This document shows positions 41,764-51,310 of a stretch of DNA of 64,000 nucleotides, piece after piece. This DNA is from Mycolicibacterium aromaticivorans JS19b1 = JCM 16368 (GTDB lineage Bacteria; Actinomycetota; Actinomycetes; Mycobacteriales; Mycobacteriaceae), in the NCBI RefSeq assembly GCF_000559085.1, contig NZ_JALN02000001.1, forward strand, positions 4,774,001 through 4,838,000, given 5' to 3'. Made by a program: the position numbers and the translations under genes. Below the pieces are notes generated by a model. That model was not told the origin of the DNA, did not search any database, and was given only the letters and a program-made list of their open reading frames with translations. Position 1 is the stretch's first letter; each line of letters begins with the position of its first letter.

Positions 41764-42395
41764 CGCACCTCCCGCACGTAGTCCTCGAGCGCCTGCCTGA
41801 TCCCGGCGCGACCGCGATGCAGCAGTACGCGCTGGTTCGCCACACTGAGCCCCAGCAACTCGCACACCTCACCAGAGTCGAATCCCAGTAGGTCTCGCAA
41901 GGTGACGACCATACGTTGCCGCTCGGGGAGCTTGTCCAATTCGCGACGTGCGAGATCGAGGAACTCTGCTTCCAGCACCGTGTCTTCGGGAGTGTTGGGG
42001 AACGGGACAGGTGCCCGGTCGTCTTTCCAGTGTCCGGGCCACTCTCGGTCGCCTGCGGGACGGAATCTGTCCGGGTCGACTGTGCCTCCCGCCGCGGCCA
42101 CCTCGGCCTCGGTGTCCCGTCGGTCTCGTACGCCGCGAGTCTTGGCGATGTTGATCATCACCGTGAAAAGCCAAGTGCGAAGCGATGATCGGCCTTCGAA
42201 CTTCTCGATGCCTTTGACCAGCGCGATCCAGGTCTCCTGGACCACCTCTTCAGCCGATTCGTGAGTGCGGACGTAACCGCGAGCCACCCGCAGGAGAGCG
42301 GGCGTGTAGCGGTCGACCAGCCGGGCGAACGACGGCTCATCGCCGGCCCGCAGTGCTGCGACGAGTGCTGACTCGTCGTCTTCCGTCCCGGCCAT
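41760..42395 (-). CDS. ECF-type RNA polymerase sigma factor
   Basis: A 211-residue group 4 sigma factor. Region 2 is at about 12-85 (FARLVDRYTPALLRVARGYVRTHESAEEVVQETWIALVKGIEKFEGRSSLRTWLFTVMIN, split) and region 4 at about 140-205 (LDKLPERQRMVVTLRDLLGFDSGEVCELLGLSVANQRVLLHRGRA). The linker with DREWPGHWKDD is longer than usual. It is translationally coupled to its anti-sigma factor and heads a same-strand run to the secreted, molybdopterin and membrane proteins, which are its likely regulon. Confidence 0.92.
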   Translation of the reverse strand: MAGTEDDESALVAALRAGDEPSFARLVDRYTPALLRVARGYVRTHESAEEVVQETWIALVKGIEKFEGRSSLRTWLFTVMINIAKTRGVRDRRDTEAEVAAAGGTVDPDRFRPAGDREWPGHWKDDRAPVPFPNTPEDTVLEAEFLDLARRELDKLPERQRMVVTLRDLLGFDSGEVCELLGLSVANQRVLLHRGRAGIRQALEDYVREVR

Positions 42396-42415
42396 CGAGA
42401 CGGAATGTTATCCGC

Positions 42416-43156
42416 TCAGCGGTATTCCGGATTGGCGAAATCATAGCGGCACCCCGCGTCCCAGCCCGCCCGTACATTTCCGTGGGCCGGTATCCCCCCG
42501 GTATTGCGCAGCAGCTGGGCCAGGTGCATCAGATTCCAGGTCATGAAGGTGGTGTTGCGGTTGGTGAAGTCGTTCTGGGGGCCGCCCGAACCGGGATCGA
42601 GGTAGGACGGTCCGGGACCTGCTTCCCCGATCCATCCTGCGTCGGCCTGCGGCGCAATGGTGTATCCGATGTGCTGCAGGGTGTAGAGCACGTTCTGCGC
42701 ACAGTGCTTCACCCCGTCCTCGTTGCCGGTGATCAGGCAGCCGCCGACGCGGCCGTAGTACAAGTACTGGCCGGCGTCGTTCAGCAGGTGTGACCCACCG
42801 TAGAGCCGCTCGTGCACCCGTTTCATCACAGAGCTGTTGTCGCCGAGCCAGATCGGTCCGGCCAGCACCAAAATGTCTGCGGCAAGGACCTTTTCAAACA
42901 GCTCCGGCCAGTCGTCAGTGGCCCACCCGTGTTCACGCATATCGGGCCAGACACCGGTGGCGATGTCATAGTCGACCGCACGCACCACGTCGACCGCCAC
43001 CCCGTGTCGAGTCATGATCGAGGTGCTGATGTCGACCAAACCCGCAGTGTTGCTCGGCTCGGGTGAACGTTTCAGGGTGCAGTTGATGAACAACGCGCGC
43101 AGACCCGTGAAGTCGTAGCTCGGAGCATTCATATAGTCGTAGCTCGGAGCATTCAT
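42416..43156 (-). CDS. Flavodoxin-fold NAD(P)H:FMN oxidoreductase-like protein
   Basis: A 246-residue flavodoxin-like protein: LRALFINCTLKRSPEPSNTAGLVD is the FMN-phosphate loop, ILVLAGPIWLGDNSSVMKRVHERL the second flavin loop and GRVGGCLITGNEDGVKH the third. The gene opens with a tandem duplication so that the N terminus reads MNAPSYDY then MNAPSYDF. The outer ATG (43156) has GGGAG 9 or so bases upstream and is chosen; the inner ATG (43132) lacks such a site. It ends 20 bases before the sigma gene on the same strand and could be part of that unit. Confidence 0.88.
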   Translation of the reverse strand: MNAPSYDYMNAPSYDFTGLRALFINCTLKRSPEPSNTAGLVDISTSIMTRHGVAVDVVRAVDYDIATGVWPDMREHGWATDDWPELFEKVLAADILVLAGPIWLGDNSSVMKRVHERLYGGSHLLNDAGQYLYYGRVGGCLITGNEDGVKHCAQNVLYTLQHIGYTIAPQADAGWIGEAGPGPSYLDPGSGGPQNDFTNRNTTFMTWNLMHLAQLLRNTGGIPAHGNVRAGWDAGCRYDFANPEYR

Positions 43157-43158
43157 AT
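43111..43158. repeat. 24-bp tandem duplication across the flavodoxin start codon
   Basis: Two adjacent identical 24-bp copies, each containing AGCTCGGAGCATTCATAT, duplicate the first eight codons of the flavodoxin gene. The copies are in frame, adding eight residues and a second ATG. Identity between the copies indicates a recent event. Confidence 0.9.
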
Positions 43159-43411
43159 AGATGTTCTCCCTTGGTCACTGCTGCCACCGCAGTGCTCTGG
43201 GCCGTCGACACCGTTACACGGCTCTCTCGAGCGGTTCCCGGACACATCGTGGCGGAGATGTATGGCCATGATGATCGTCAGCGCAGACAGGTCGACGACG
43301 CGACCGCTGACTTGAGCCGGGATACCTCGGTGATCGCGCCAACGGCTACGCGACGATGACGGTGCCGAGTGCCGACGGTGTTCAGATCGCCGTCCGGCTG
43401 AGGAGAGATGT

Positions 43412-43496
43412 GTCCGAGGGGGGACTTGAACCCCCACGCCCGTTAATAGGGCACTAGCACCTCAAGCTAGCGCGTCTGCCATTCCGCCACTCGGAC
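43412..43496 (-). tRNA. tRNA-Leu(GAG)
   Basis: On the minus strand an 85-nt cloverleaf folds: acceptor stem GTCCGAG/CTCGGAC, a D arm, an anticodon stem CTAGC/GCTAG around loop TTGAGGT (anticodon GAG, leucine CUC/CUU), a long class II variable arm GTGCCC-TATTAAC-GGGC and T arm GGGGG-TTCAAGT-CCCCC. CCA is not encoded, as is usual in mycobacteria. It borders the accessory region on its 3' side. An inverted repeat CCCCTG/CAGGGG lies just upstream (43500-43521). Confidence 0.95.
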
Positions 43497-43655
43497 CTAC
43501 CCCTGAAGACCAGCCCAGGGGCGCTTAAGGCTAACGGATCAGACACCCCAGCCCCAAATGAGGGCCCCGCGGCCCCGCACCCTCGCCGAGGGTAACGCCA
43601 CGGTGACGTTCGCCGCCGAATCGCGCCCCGGCGTCACTGTCGGGGCGTCAGCGGC

Positions 43656-44345
43656 TCACGCACTCGGCAGACGCCCGGCGATCTGGCCTGCGATCGCGCT
43701 GGCCGCCGCCGTCGGCCCGTCCAGGCTGCATGCCTCAACATCGACCGCAACATTGCTGTGCACCGTCAACGCTCGCTGGCAGGCCCACCGCTGGGGGCTC
43801 TCCTGTACCCGCGACACCGCGAGCACGTCGCGATCGGTGCTGGGCTGTCCCACCGACCACACCTGCGGAGGTCCGATGGGCTGGGCATAGTTCAGCTCCC
43901 GGTTCGAGCACTCCGCCCAGCCGCGCTGCGACGCGGCGAAGAAGTCCGACGCCGCCTGCGCACTGGGGAACGACACCACCGCCTGCACGGCGTAGTGCTC
44001 CCACGCAGGCGCCGTCGGCGCCTCGCGCAGCACCTGACCGTGCACGGCCGTCGAGCCGCTGCCCGAGTACACCCCCTGTTGGGCGGCACCGGCGATGGCC
44101 AGGCAGTTCACGTCGGCGAAGTGGGCGCTGTCGTTCCACGCTTTGCTCACGTCGGTGGTGACGACGACGTCGTCGCTGGCCAGTGCCGCGCCCACATCGG
44201 GTGCCGACAGCAGGAGCGCGGGCAGGGCGTCCGGGCTGGTCAGCTGCGCACGTTCGGCCGGCTGCGCGCTGCCCGCAGTTACAGCCGAGCAGCCGCTCAC
44301 CGACAGGCACAGCAGCGCCGCAATCGCGGGCAGGCGGGGAGTCAT
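43656..44345 (-). CDS. Lipoprotein with PknH-like extracellular sensor domain
   Basis: A 229-residue exported protein. The signal peptide ends at the lipobox SVSGCS (Cys about 19). The mature part matches the PknH C-terminal-type sensor domain found in many mycobacterial lipoproteins, with cysteines in DVNCLAI, WAECSNR, RWACQRA and VEACSLD that can form two disulfides. Ligand unknown. It is divergent from the dapE-like gene. The 254 bp between tRNA-Leu and the flavodoxin gene, and the 159 bp on this side, show no gene. Confidence 0.85.
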   Translation of the reverse strand: MTPRLPAIAALLCLSVSGCSAVTAGSAQPAERAQLTSPDALPALLLSAPDVGAALASDDVVVTTDVSKAWNDSAHFADVNCLAIAGAAQQGVYSGSGSTAVHGQVLREAPTAPAWEHYAVQAVVSFPSAQAASDFFAASQRGWAECSNRELNYAQPIGPPQVWSVGQPSTDRDVLAVSRVQESPQRWACQRALTVHSNVAVDVEACSLDGPTAAASAIAGQIAGRLPSA

Positions 44346-44459
44346 CCGCTAAATCAAACCCTAAATCGGCGTGTTGCGCGAGTGGTTCTTGGGAAACATG
44401 TGGTAGAGGCCGACCTCCGCACCCCCGGGGGGCGGGCGCCAGTGGTAGGAAAGGGGACT

Positions 44460-45785
44460 GTGACACAAGCCGTCGACGAGGTCGTTGATCTCGTCAGTTC
44501 CCTGATCCGGTTCGACACCTCCAACACGGGCGATTTGGCGACCACCAAGGGTGAGGCGGAGTGTGCCCGGTGGGTTGCCGAGCAACTCAGCGCCGTCGGC
44601 TACACCTGCGAGTACGTCGAATCCGGCGCGCCGGGCCGCGGCAACGTGTTCGCCCGCCTGGCCGGCGCCGACAGCGGCCGCGGCGCATTACTGATCCACG
44701 GCCATCTCGACGTGGTGCCCGCCGAGCCCGCGGACTGGAGTGTGCACCCCTTTTCCGGCGCCGTTGCCGATGGTTACGTGTGGGGCCGCGGTGCGGTCGA
44801 CATGAAAGACATGTGCGGCATGATGATCGCGGTCGCCAGGCACTTCAAACGAGCCGGCATCGTGCCACCCCGGGATCTGGTGTTCGCGTTCGTCGCCGAC
44901 GAGGAGCACGGCGGCACCTACGGCGCACAGTGGTTGGTGAACAACCGGCCCGACCTGTTCGAGGGCATCACCGAGGCCATCGGGGAGGTGGGCGGGTTCT
45001 CGCTCACCGTTCCGCACAAAGACGGCGGGGAACGCCGGCTCTACCTCATCGAGACCGCGGAGAAGGGGCTGTCCTGGATGCGGCTCACCGCCCGCGGCCG
45101 TGCCGGGCACGGCTCGATGGTGCACGACGACAACGCCGTCACCGCGGTCGCCGAGGCGGTTGCCCGTCTCGGGCGGCACCAATTCCCACTGGTGCTCACC
45201 GATTCCGTGCAGCAATTCCTCACCGCGGTCGCCGAGGAGACCGGTTACAGCTTCGATCCGGAGTCTCCCGATCTCGACGGCACGATCGCCAAACTCGGCG
45301 GCATCTCGCGCATCGTCGGCGCGACCCTGCGTGACACCGCCAACCCCACCATGCTCAAGGCCGGGTACAAGGCCAACGTCATCCCGCAGACGGCCGAGGC
45401 GGTCATCGACTGCCGGGTGTTGCCCGGCCGCAAGGAAGCCTTCGAGCGGGAGATCGACGAGCTGATCGGCCCGGACGTCACCCGCGAGTGGGAGCGGGAC
45501 CTGCCGTCCTACGAGACCACCTTCGACGGTGACCTGGTCGACGCGATGAACGACGCGCTGCTGGCCGTCGACCCGGAGGCCCGCACCGTGCCCTACATGC
45601 TCTCCGGCGGGACGGACGCGAAAGCCTTTGCCAGACTGGGTATTCGGTGCTTCGGCTTCATCCCCTTGCGGCTGCCGCCCGAGCTGGACTTCGCGGCGCT
45701 GTTCCACGGTGTCGACGAGCGGGTACCCGTGGATGCGCTGCACTTCGGCACCCAGGTGCTCGAACACTTTTTGAAGAACTGTTGA
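44460..45785 (+). CDS. M20-family metallopeptidase (DapE2-like)
   Basis: A 441-residue zinc hydrolase of the M20/ArgE/DapE family. [17 protein letters not shown] carries the first metal His and Asp, [10 protein letters not shown] the bridging Asp, [15 protein letters not shown] the catalytic and metal Glu pair; the lid domain begins at [15 protein letters not shown]. The frame opens far upstream, but GTG 44460 with AGGAAAGGGG upstream starts [20 protein letters not shown], which matches the family. The M. tuberculosis neighbour is annotated dapE2; the substrate may be a peptide rather than succinyl-diaminopimelate. Confidence 0.9.
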   Translation: MTQAVDEVVDLVSSLIRFDTSNTGDLATTKGEAECARWVAEQLSAVGYTCEYVESGAPGRGNVFARLAGADSGRGALLIHGHLDVVPAEPADWSVHPFSGAVADGYVWGRGAVDMKDMCGMMIAVARHFKRAGIVPPRDLVFAFVADEEHGGTYGAQWLVNNRPDLFEGITEAIGEVGGFSLTVPHKDGGERRLYLIETAEKGLSWMRLTARGRAGHGSMVHDDNAVTAVAEAVARLGRHQFPLVLTDSVQQFLTAVAEETGYSFDPESPDLDGTIAKLGGISRIVGATLRDTANPTMLKAGYKANVIPQTAEAVIDCRVLPGRKEAFEREIDELIGPDVTREWERDLPSYETTFDGDLVDAMNDALLAVDPEARTVPYMLSGGTDAKAFARLGIRCFGFIPLRLPPELDFAALFHGVDERVPVDALHFGTQVLEHFLKNC

Positions 45786-45807
45786 CAACCGAAAGGAAGC
45801 CCGTCAC

Positions 45808-46338
45808 ATGGCATTTCCATACAACCCCTACGAATTCCTGCCCGCGCTGCCGGGTTTCACCCTCACCAGCACCGACTTCGCCGACGGTGAGCCGTGGAAG
45901 AACGCTCAGGTCAGCGGCATCATGGGCGCCGGTGGTGAGGATGTCTCGCCGCAACTGAGCTGGTCGGGTTTCCCGGAGGAGACGCGCAGCTTCGCCGTCA
46001 CGGTCTACGACCCGGACGCTCCGACCGCCTCCGGCTTCTGGCACTGGGCGGTGGCCAACCTCCCGGCGACCGTCACCGACCTGCCGTCCGGCGTCGGTGA
46101 CGGTTCGGTGCTGCCCGGTGACGCCCTCACACTCGTCAACGACGCCGGCATCCGCCGCTTCCTCGGCGCCGCCCCGCCGCAGGGGCACGGCTACCACCGC
46201 TACTACGTCGCCGTGCACGCGGTGAAGGTGGAGAAGCTCGAGCTCACCGAGGACGCCAGCCCGGCCTACCTCGGGTTCAACCTGTTCATGAATTCCATTG
46301 CGCGGGCAGTTATTCACGGCACGTACGAGCAGAACTGA
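45808..46338 (+). CDS. PEBP-family (YbhB/YbcL) protein, TB18.6-like
   Basis: A 176-residue cytosolic phosphatidylethanolamine-binding-protein homologue with [41 protein letters not shown] split over about 45-85 and [12 protein letters not shown]. The DPDAP and GxHRY motifs form the anion pocket. GAAAGGAAG precedes the ATG. It follows the M20 peptidase by 22 bases as in M. tuberculosis; the function is unknown. Confidence 0.93.
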   Translation: MAFPYNPYEFLPALPGFTLTSTDFADGEPWKNAQVSGIMGAGGEDVSPQLSWSGFPEETRSFAVTVYDPDAPTASGFWHWAVANLPATVTDLPSGVGDGSVLPGDALTLVNDAGIRRFLGAAPPQGHGYHRYYVAVHAVKVEKLELTEDASPAYLGFNLFMNSIARAVIHGTYEQN

Positions 46339-46343
46339 CCACG

Positions 46344-47876
46344 TTGGGTTGCATCGGCCGCCAACACGTCACCCGGATCGCAGCGGTCCTGGCGGCCATG
46401 CTGATGTCGGGCTGCAGTACATCTGTTGCGGGACTGCCGATGCCGTCGGGGCCACCCTTGGCGCAACCGGCGCCGGTTGCATGGTCGCCGTGTTCCGTCG
46501 TCGGTGGCGGTGACAGCTCCCAGGTGCCGGCGGGTGCCCAGTGCGGCGAGATCGAGGTACCCGTCGACTACTCCAAGTCCGGCGGTCCGGTCGCCCATCT
46601 GGCAGTGGTTCGCTTTCCGGCCACTGGTCAAAAGATCGGCTCCCTGGTCGTCAACCCCGGTGGTCCCGGGGAGTCGGGGGTCGACGCGGCAATGGATTTG
46701 GTGACATCGCTGCCACCGGAGATCCGCCGGCGATTCGACTTTGTGGGTTTCGACCCGCGCGGTGTCGGATCGTCGATTCCGGCGCTGTGGTGTAACTCCG
46801 ATGCCGACAACGACGCCTACCGCGCCGACCCGCAGGTCGACTACAGCCCCTCGGGCGTCGCGCACATCGATGACGTCGACAAGCAGTACGCCCAGCGCTG
46901 CCTTGACAAGATGGGCAAGGACTTCCTGGCCAACGTCGGCACGGTCAACGTGGCCCGCGACCTCGACCGGCTGCGTGCTGCACTCGGTGACGACAAGCTC
47001 ACCTATCTGGGCTACTCGTACGGAACCGAGATCGGTTCGGCCTACGCCGAGGCCTACCCGGACAAGGTTCGGGCGATGATCCTCGATGGAGCCGTCGACC
47101 CGAACGCCGACCCGATCCAGTCCAACCTGGACCAGGATGCCGCCTTCCAGAAGGCGTTCAACGACTATGCCGCCGACTGCGCCAAGAATCCCAAGTGCCC
47201 GTTGGGCACCGATCCGGCGAAGGCGGTCGAGGTCTATCACCATCTGGTGGATCCGTTGGTGGCCAAGCCCGTTCACACCGACGATCCTCGTGGGCTGGGT
47301 TACAGCGACGCGATCACCGCGACCATCATGGCGCTGTACTCGCCCGGTCTGTGGACGCACCTCACCGACGGGTTGACCGAGCTGTCCACGGGGACGGGTG
47401 ACACCCTGCTGAATATGGCAGATGCGTACTGGAATCGTGATGGCCACGGCCACTACACCAACTCCAACGACGTTGAAAGAGCGGTCAATTGCGTCGACCA
47501 ACCGCCGATCACCGACCGGGCGCGAGCGATCGACGAGGACCGGCGGTCGCGGCAGGTCGCGCCGTTCGACAGCTACGGGCAGTTCACCGGCGATGCGCCC
47601 CTTGATCCCTGCGCGTTCTGGCCGGTGCCGCCGACCAGCGGCCCGCACACGGTGAGCGCGCCGGGTCTGCCTCCGGTGCTGGTGGTCTCGACGACTCACG
47701 ACCCGGCGACCCCCTATCAGGCAGGCGTCGAGCTCGCCAAGCAGATGGGCGGTGCCTTGTTGACCTTCAACGGCACGCAACACACGGTGGTGTTCCAGGG
47801 GAACACCTGCGTCGACACGTACGCGGCGACGTATCTGACCGATCTCACACTGCCGCCGAAAGGTGCTACATGCTGA
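46344..47876 (+). CDS. Exported alpha/beta-hydrolase, tripeptidyl aminopeptidase-like lipoprotein (Hip1 family)
   Basis: A 510-residue lipoprotein: lipobox LMSGCS (Cys about 24), then an alpha/beta-hydrolase fold with a cap. The oxyanion segment NPGGPGESG, the nucleophile in LGYSYGTEIGSAYA (about Ser228), and near the end HDPATPYQ and NGTQHTVV supply the Asp and His. It resembles the Rv2223c/Rv2224c (CaeA/Hip1) serine proteases of the M. tuberculosis envelope. The start is TTG at 46344, 5 bases after the PEBP stop; ATG 46398 would cut the signal peptide. It overlaps the next lipoprotein by 7 bases. Confidence 0.88.
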   Translation: MGCIGRQHVTRIAAVLAAMLMSGCSTSVAGLPMPSGPPLAQPAPVAWSPCSVVGGGDSSQVPAGAQCGEIEVPVDYSKSGGPVAHLAVVRFPATGQKIGSLVVNPGGPGESGVDAAMDLVTSLPPEIRRRFDFVGFDPRGVGSSIPALWCNSDADNDAYRADPQVDYSPSGVAHIDDVDKQYAQRCLDKMGKDFLANVGTVNVARDLDRLRAALGDDKLTYLGYSYGTEIGSAYAEAYPDKVRAMILDGAVDPNADPIQSNLDQDAAFQKAFNDYAADCAKNPKCPLGTDPAKAVEVYHHLVDPLVAKPVHTDDPRGLGYSDAITATIMALYSPGLWTHLTDGLTELSTGTGDTLLNMADAYWNRDGHGHYTNSNDVERAVNCVDQPPITDRARAIDEDRRSRQVAPFDSYGQFTGDAPLDPCAFWPVPPTSGPHTVSAPGLPPVLVVSTTHDPATPYQAGVELAKQMGGALLTFNGTQHTVVFQGNTCVDTYAATYLTDLTLPPKGATC

Positions 47877-48946
47877 TCAAGCCGGCAATTCCGGCAGCGG
47901 TCGGCGCGGTTTTACTGGTTGCCGGATGTAGTTCTGGCACACCGGTTGCCCCAAGTGTGGCCCCGTCGTCTTCGGCGCCTTCGGCCACATCGGCTGCCGG
48001 GCCCTACAGCGCCTACACGCAGAGCTATACGGTTCCGTGGGTCGGGTCACCGGACTTCGCACACCTGACCAGCACGCTCAAAGTCGAGGCGTCGGTCAAC
48101 GGTGGCGCGGTGTCGCCGTTCACGGTGGACACCGGGTCGGTGGGGGTGGTGGTGCCGGCCTCGGAGGTGCCGAATATTCCTGCCGACTCGCCGCCCGGCA
48201 GCCTCACCTACAGTTCGAGTGGGCTGGAGCTGACCGGAGTCTGGGTGACGGCGTCGGTGTCGTTCCCGCAGGCCGTCGACGCCACCGGTGCCGCCGCGGG
48301 AGCGCAAGCAGAAGTGCCGGTGCTTGCGGTGACCAGCTCGACATGCCGTGGCGGCGGGGTGAATTCGGGCCGTTGCACGGGGGCGATACCGCACATGCTC
48401 GGCGTCGGGTTCGGCCGGGGAAACACCGCCCGTGCCGCGCCGACCCACAATCCGTTCCTGAACCTCGCCGCGATGACGGCGGGGACGATGCGGCGCGGGT
48501 ACCTGATCGGCCGGCCCGGCCTGTCGCTGGGCCTGACGGCCGCCAATGTCACCGGTGCCTGGACCATGCAGCAGCTGACCAGTGCCGGCACCCCGGCGGA
48601 GGGCCCGCACAACGACTGGCTGACCCCGACAGGCGGCTTCCAATCGGGCTCAGGGCCAATGCATTCCGGCAAGGTTCTGGTCGACACCGGTCTGCTGGAC
48701 ATGATCGTGGAGGCCGACGGTCTCCCGGCGAACGGCACCGTGGCCGCCGGCACCGCGATGACGATCACCGTGGGCGATCTGCGCTACAGCTTCGCCGTCG
48801 GCGACGGGGGACCGCAGACGCCGACCGAGGTGCACCGCGCGCCCGCCCGAAATGGAACATTCGTGAACACCGGGCTGCGGGCACTGGGCCGCTACGACCT
48901 GCTCTACGACGCGGACGGCGGATTCTCGGGGTTGCGCCCGGGGTGA
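47870..48946 (+). CDS. Lipoprotein with pepsin/PecA-like aspartyl protease domain
   Basis: A 358-residue lipoprotein (lipobox LVAGCS, Cys about 20; Ser/Pro/Ala linker to about 45). The mature domain has two aspartyl protease signatures: [12 protein letters not shown] with Asp87 and [14 protein letters not shown] with Asp272, the spacing of a two-lobed pepsin-like fold. It resembles the protease domain of mycobacterial PecA (PE_PGRS35-type) proteins but has no PE domain and is instead lipid-anchored. Four Cys in TSSTCRGG...SGRCTG may form a disulfide. Its last 43 bases overlap pyrD on the opposite strand. Confidence 0.83.
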   Translation: MLIKPAIPAAVGAVLLVAGCSSGTPVAPSVAPSSSAPSATSAAGPYSAYTQSYTVPWVGSPDFAHLTSTLKVEASVNGGAVSPFTVDTGSVGVVVPASEVPNIPADSPPGSLTYSSSGLELTGVWVTASVSFPQAVDATGAAAGAQAEVPVLAVTSSTCRGGGVNSGRCTGAIPHMLGVGFGRGNTARAAPTHNPFLNLAAMTAGTMRRGYLIGRPGLSLGLTAANVTGAWTMQQLTSAGTPAEGPHNDWLTPTGGFQSGSGPMHSGKVLVDTGLLDMIVEADGLPANGTVAAGTAMTITVGDLRYSFAVGDGGPQTPTEVHRAPARNGTFVNTGLRALGRYDLLYDADGGFSGLRPG

Positions 48947-49998
48947 GCCGACCCGACGGCCTCCGCCAGCGACGAGAAGCCGCCGGCGTGCAGACGGGCG
49001 GCGATGCCGTCGTGAATCTCCTTGGCCCACAAGCCGCCGCCGTAGATGAATCCAGTGTAGCCCTGCAGCAGGGACGCTCCGGACGTGATGCGCTCCCACG
49101 CGTCGTCGGCGGTCTCGATGCCGCCCACACTGATCAGCACCAGATCGCCGCCGACCCGGCTGTACAACCGCCGCAGGATCTCCAGGGACCGGCGCGCCAC
49201 CGGCGGTCCGGAAATACCGCCCGGCCCCAGCGCGTCGACACCGGGGGTGCGCAGGCCGGCTCGCGAGACCGTGGTGTTGGTGGCCACGATCCCGGCCAGC
49301 CCCAGCCCGACGGCCAGGTCGGCGACGGCGTCGACGTCCTCGTCGGACAGGTCCGGCGCGATCTTGACCAGGACGGGGGCCGAGGTCTCAGCCAGCACGG
49401 CCGACAGGATCGGGCGCAGCGATTCGACGGCCTGCAGGTCGCGCAGTCCGGGTGTGTTGGGGGAGCTGACGTTGACCACCAGGTAGTCGGCCAGCGGGCC
49501 GAGTAGCCGTGCGCTGGCGCGGTAATCGTCGGCGGCCAGCTCGGCCGGAGTGACCTTCGACTTCCCGATGTTGACCCCGATCGGCGAGTCGGGCCGATAT
49601 CGGGCCAACTGCAGCGCCAACTGCCCGGCGCCGTGGTTGTTGAAGCCCATCCGGTTGAGCAGGGCCCGGTCCTCGGGGAGGCGGAACAGCCGCGGCAACG
49701 GATTGCCCGGCTGCGCACTCGCGGTCACGGTGCCGACCTCCGCGTAGCCGAATCCCAGCGCGTCCCAGGTCTTCAGCCCGAGGCCGTCCTTGTCGAACCC
49801 GGCGGCCAAGCCCATCGGGCCGGGGAACCGCACCCCGAACACGGTGCTGGCCAGTGCCGGATCGCGGGGTGCGAGCCGGCGGCGTAACGGTCCGCGCGTG
49901 GCGTTGGTGGCCGTGACGGCTCGCAGGGAGCCGAACACGAACGTGTGGATGCGTTCGGCCGGCACCAGGAAGAATGCCCGCCGCAGCGCGTCGTACAT
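48904..49998 (-). CDS. pyrD: Class 2 (quinone-dependent) dihydroorotate dehydrogenase
   Basis: A 364-residue membrane-associated flavoenzyme that oxidises dihydroorotate to orotate in pyrimidine synthesis and passes electrons to menaquinone. The N-terminal helix ([21 protein letters not shown]) is the quinone-side membrane element; [55 protein letters not shown] (catalytic Ser region), VATNTTVSR and [17 protein letters not shown] follow. ATG 49998 is chosen by homology; a GTG sits one codon earlier. The C-terminal tail is encoded antisense to the previous gene. Confidence 0.95.
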   Translation of the reverse strand: MYDALRRAFFLVPAERIHTFVFGSLRAVTATNATRGPLRRRLAPRDPALASTVFGVRFPGPMGLAAGFDKDGLGLKTWDALGFGYAEVGTVTASAQPGNPLPRLFRLPEDRALLNRMGFNNHGAGQLALQLARYRPDSPIGVNIGKSKVTPAELAADDYRASARLLGPLADYLVVNVSSPNTPGLRDLQAVESLRPILSAVLAETSAPVLVKIAPDLSDEDVDAVADLAVGLGLAGIVATNTTVSRAGLRTPGVDALGPGGISGPPVARRSLEILRRLYSRVGGDLVLISVGGIETADDAWERITSGASLLQGYTGFIYGGGLWAKEIHDGIAARLHAGGFSSLAEAVGSAHPGRNPENPPSAS

Positions 49999-50252
49999 CA
50001 CAGCTCGGGCTGATCGGCGGTCTGGCCGTTGACTCGAGACTTCTTGCGTCGCAAGAGGATTCGACGGCTACCGTCGGTATAGAGGCGCACCCGGGTCAAC
50101 TCCCACCCCCGGTACTCGGCTTCGATCGACAGTCGGGTCGAGGCGCTGACGCGGGTGACGTCGGGCGGCAACCGCAGAGGGATCCACTCGTAGTCGTCGG
50201 AGAGTTCGACTTCCCAACTCGCCGGCATCCGGCCGCGGTACGCCGCGCTCAC
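49998..50252 (-). CDS. DUF5703 small protein
   Basis: An 84-residue protein with the DUF5703 core [48 protein letters not shown] split over about 11-57 and a basic end ([11 protein letters not shown]). The GTG at 50252 overlaps the lppL stop by 4 bases; ATG 50228 is an alternative. It touches pyrD at the other side. Function unknown; short beta-rich cytosolic protein conserved in Actinobacteria. Confidence 0.8.
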   Translation of the reverse strand: MSAAYRGRMPASWEVELSDDYEWIPLRLPPDVTRVSASTRLSIEAEYRGWELTRVRLYTDGSRRILLRRKKSRVNGQTADQPEL

Positions 50253-51310
50253 CGGGCGCCCGCCGCATTGCGGATCACCTGCACACCCGCGCCGGCGGCC
50301 GACACCACATAGAGCGTGTCGGAATTGTCATCGAAAGCCAGCGAGTTCGGTTGCTGCACGGTCGGGTAACGCACTTTCTCCACAGGAATGCCAGTCGTCA
50401 AATCGTAACCAACAACCATGTTCGACGCGGTCTGCGAAACCCAGGCCAGGTGGCGTGACCCGGCCAGGCCGTACGGCGCATCCGGAACCGGGTAGGCCTG
50501 TCGCTCGATCAGCGGATCGACACCGAACACCAGCAGCTGGCCACCGCGGGTGTCGGTGACCAGGACTCGGCCCAGCGGGTCGGCCACCATCGTGGTGGCG
50601 CCCAGACCGGCGCGCAGGGCCTGCTGGGTGCGGCCGTCGGCGTTTAGTGAGGTCACCGAGGTCTGACCGCGGTCGAGAACCACGGCGTTGTTGCCTTCGG
50701 CGACCACGGCGTCCACCCGCGCGAAGATCTTCACCTTCTCGGCGACCGCGGTGTCCGATCCCAGGGTGTAGGCGGTGCCGTCGGCGCTGCCGAGCACCAG
50801 CCGACCGTCCGCGCGGCGGGCGATCGCGGTGAAGTCGGTGTCGGTCTCCTCGCTGATCGACACCGGACTGGCCGTGCCCGCGGCCAGGTCGACGGTGACA
50901 TAGCCACCTCTGGTGGACAGGAAGGCCGAACCCTGGCCGTCGCCGGTGATCGCGGTGGCCGGACCGGGCAGGGTGAGCTCGCGGGGAACGCCGCTGGCGT
51001 TGAATATCGTCAGTGTCGCCGCGGACTGGGGGTCGGCACCCGGGGTCAAAACAGCCAGTGACCCGGTGCGTTCGTCGAAGACCGCGGCGTCGGGATTTCC
51101 GCCCAGCGGCAAGATCTGACCGGCGGGCCGGGTGGCCGGCGGCGGGGACACCGCGGGAGCGGCCGGCTCGATCGTCGGAGGCGGCGCTGCCAGCGGATTG
51201 CTCGAGCAACCGGCCATGACGGTGGCGCACGCCAATAAGATGACGGCTGACCTGCGCAAACCGGCGCGGTTTACGATTTTTGCCAACGGGTAGCCCCCGG
51301 TTGTGTTCAC
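50249..51310 (-). CDS. lppL: Lipoprotein LppL (beta-propeller type)
   Basis: A 353-residue lipoprotein: signal peptide with lipobox VMAGCS (Cys about 35), a Pro-rich linker, then repeated beta-strand blocks (DGRLVLGSADGTAYTL, DPLGRVLVTDTRGGQLLVFGVD, DDNSDTLYVVSAAGAGVQVI) typical of a seven-bladed propeller. Position before pyrD matches M. tuberculosis lppL. Likely an extracytoplasmic scaffold; no catalytic motif is seen. Confidence 0.87.
   Translation of the reverse strand: MNTTGGYPLAKIVNRAGLRRSAVILLACATVMAGCSSNPLAAPPPTIEPAAPAVSPPPATRPAGQILPLGGNPDAAVFDERTGSLAVLTPGADPQSAATLTIFNASGVPRELTLPGPATAITGDGQGSAFLSTRGGYVTVDLAAGTASPVSISEETDTDFTAIARRADGRLVLGSADGTAYTLGSDTAVAEKVKIFARVDAVVAEGNNAVVLDRGQTSVTSLNADGRTQQALRAGLGATTMVADPLGRVLVTDTRGGQLLVFGVDPLIERQAYPVPDAPYGLAGSRHLAWVSQTASNMVVGYDLTTGIPVEKVRYPTVQQPNSLAFDDNSDTLYVVSAAGAGVQVIRNAAGAR

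Noticed and set aside
43171..43359. Small TTG-start open frame between flavodoxin and tRNA-Leu
   Set aside because: No ribosome-binding site or recognisable protein, weak start codon; treated as non-coding.
28318..43496. Integrative element inserted at tRNA-Leu
   Set aside because: No integrase, transposase, insertion sequence or repeated tRNA 3' end was seen; kept only as a possible old insertion.
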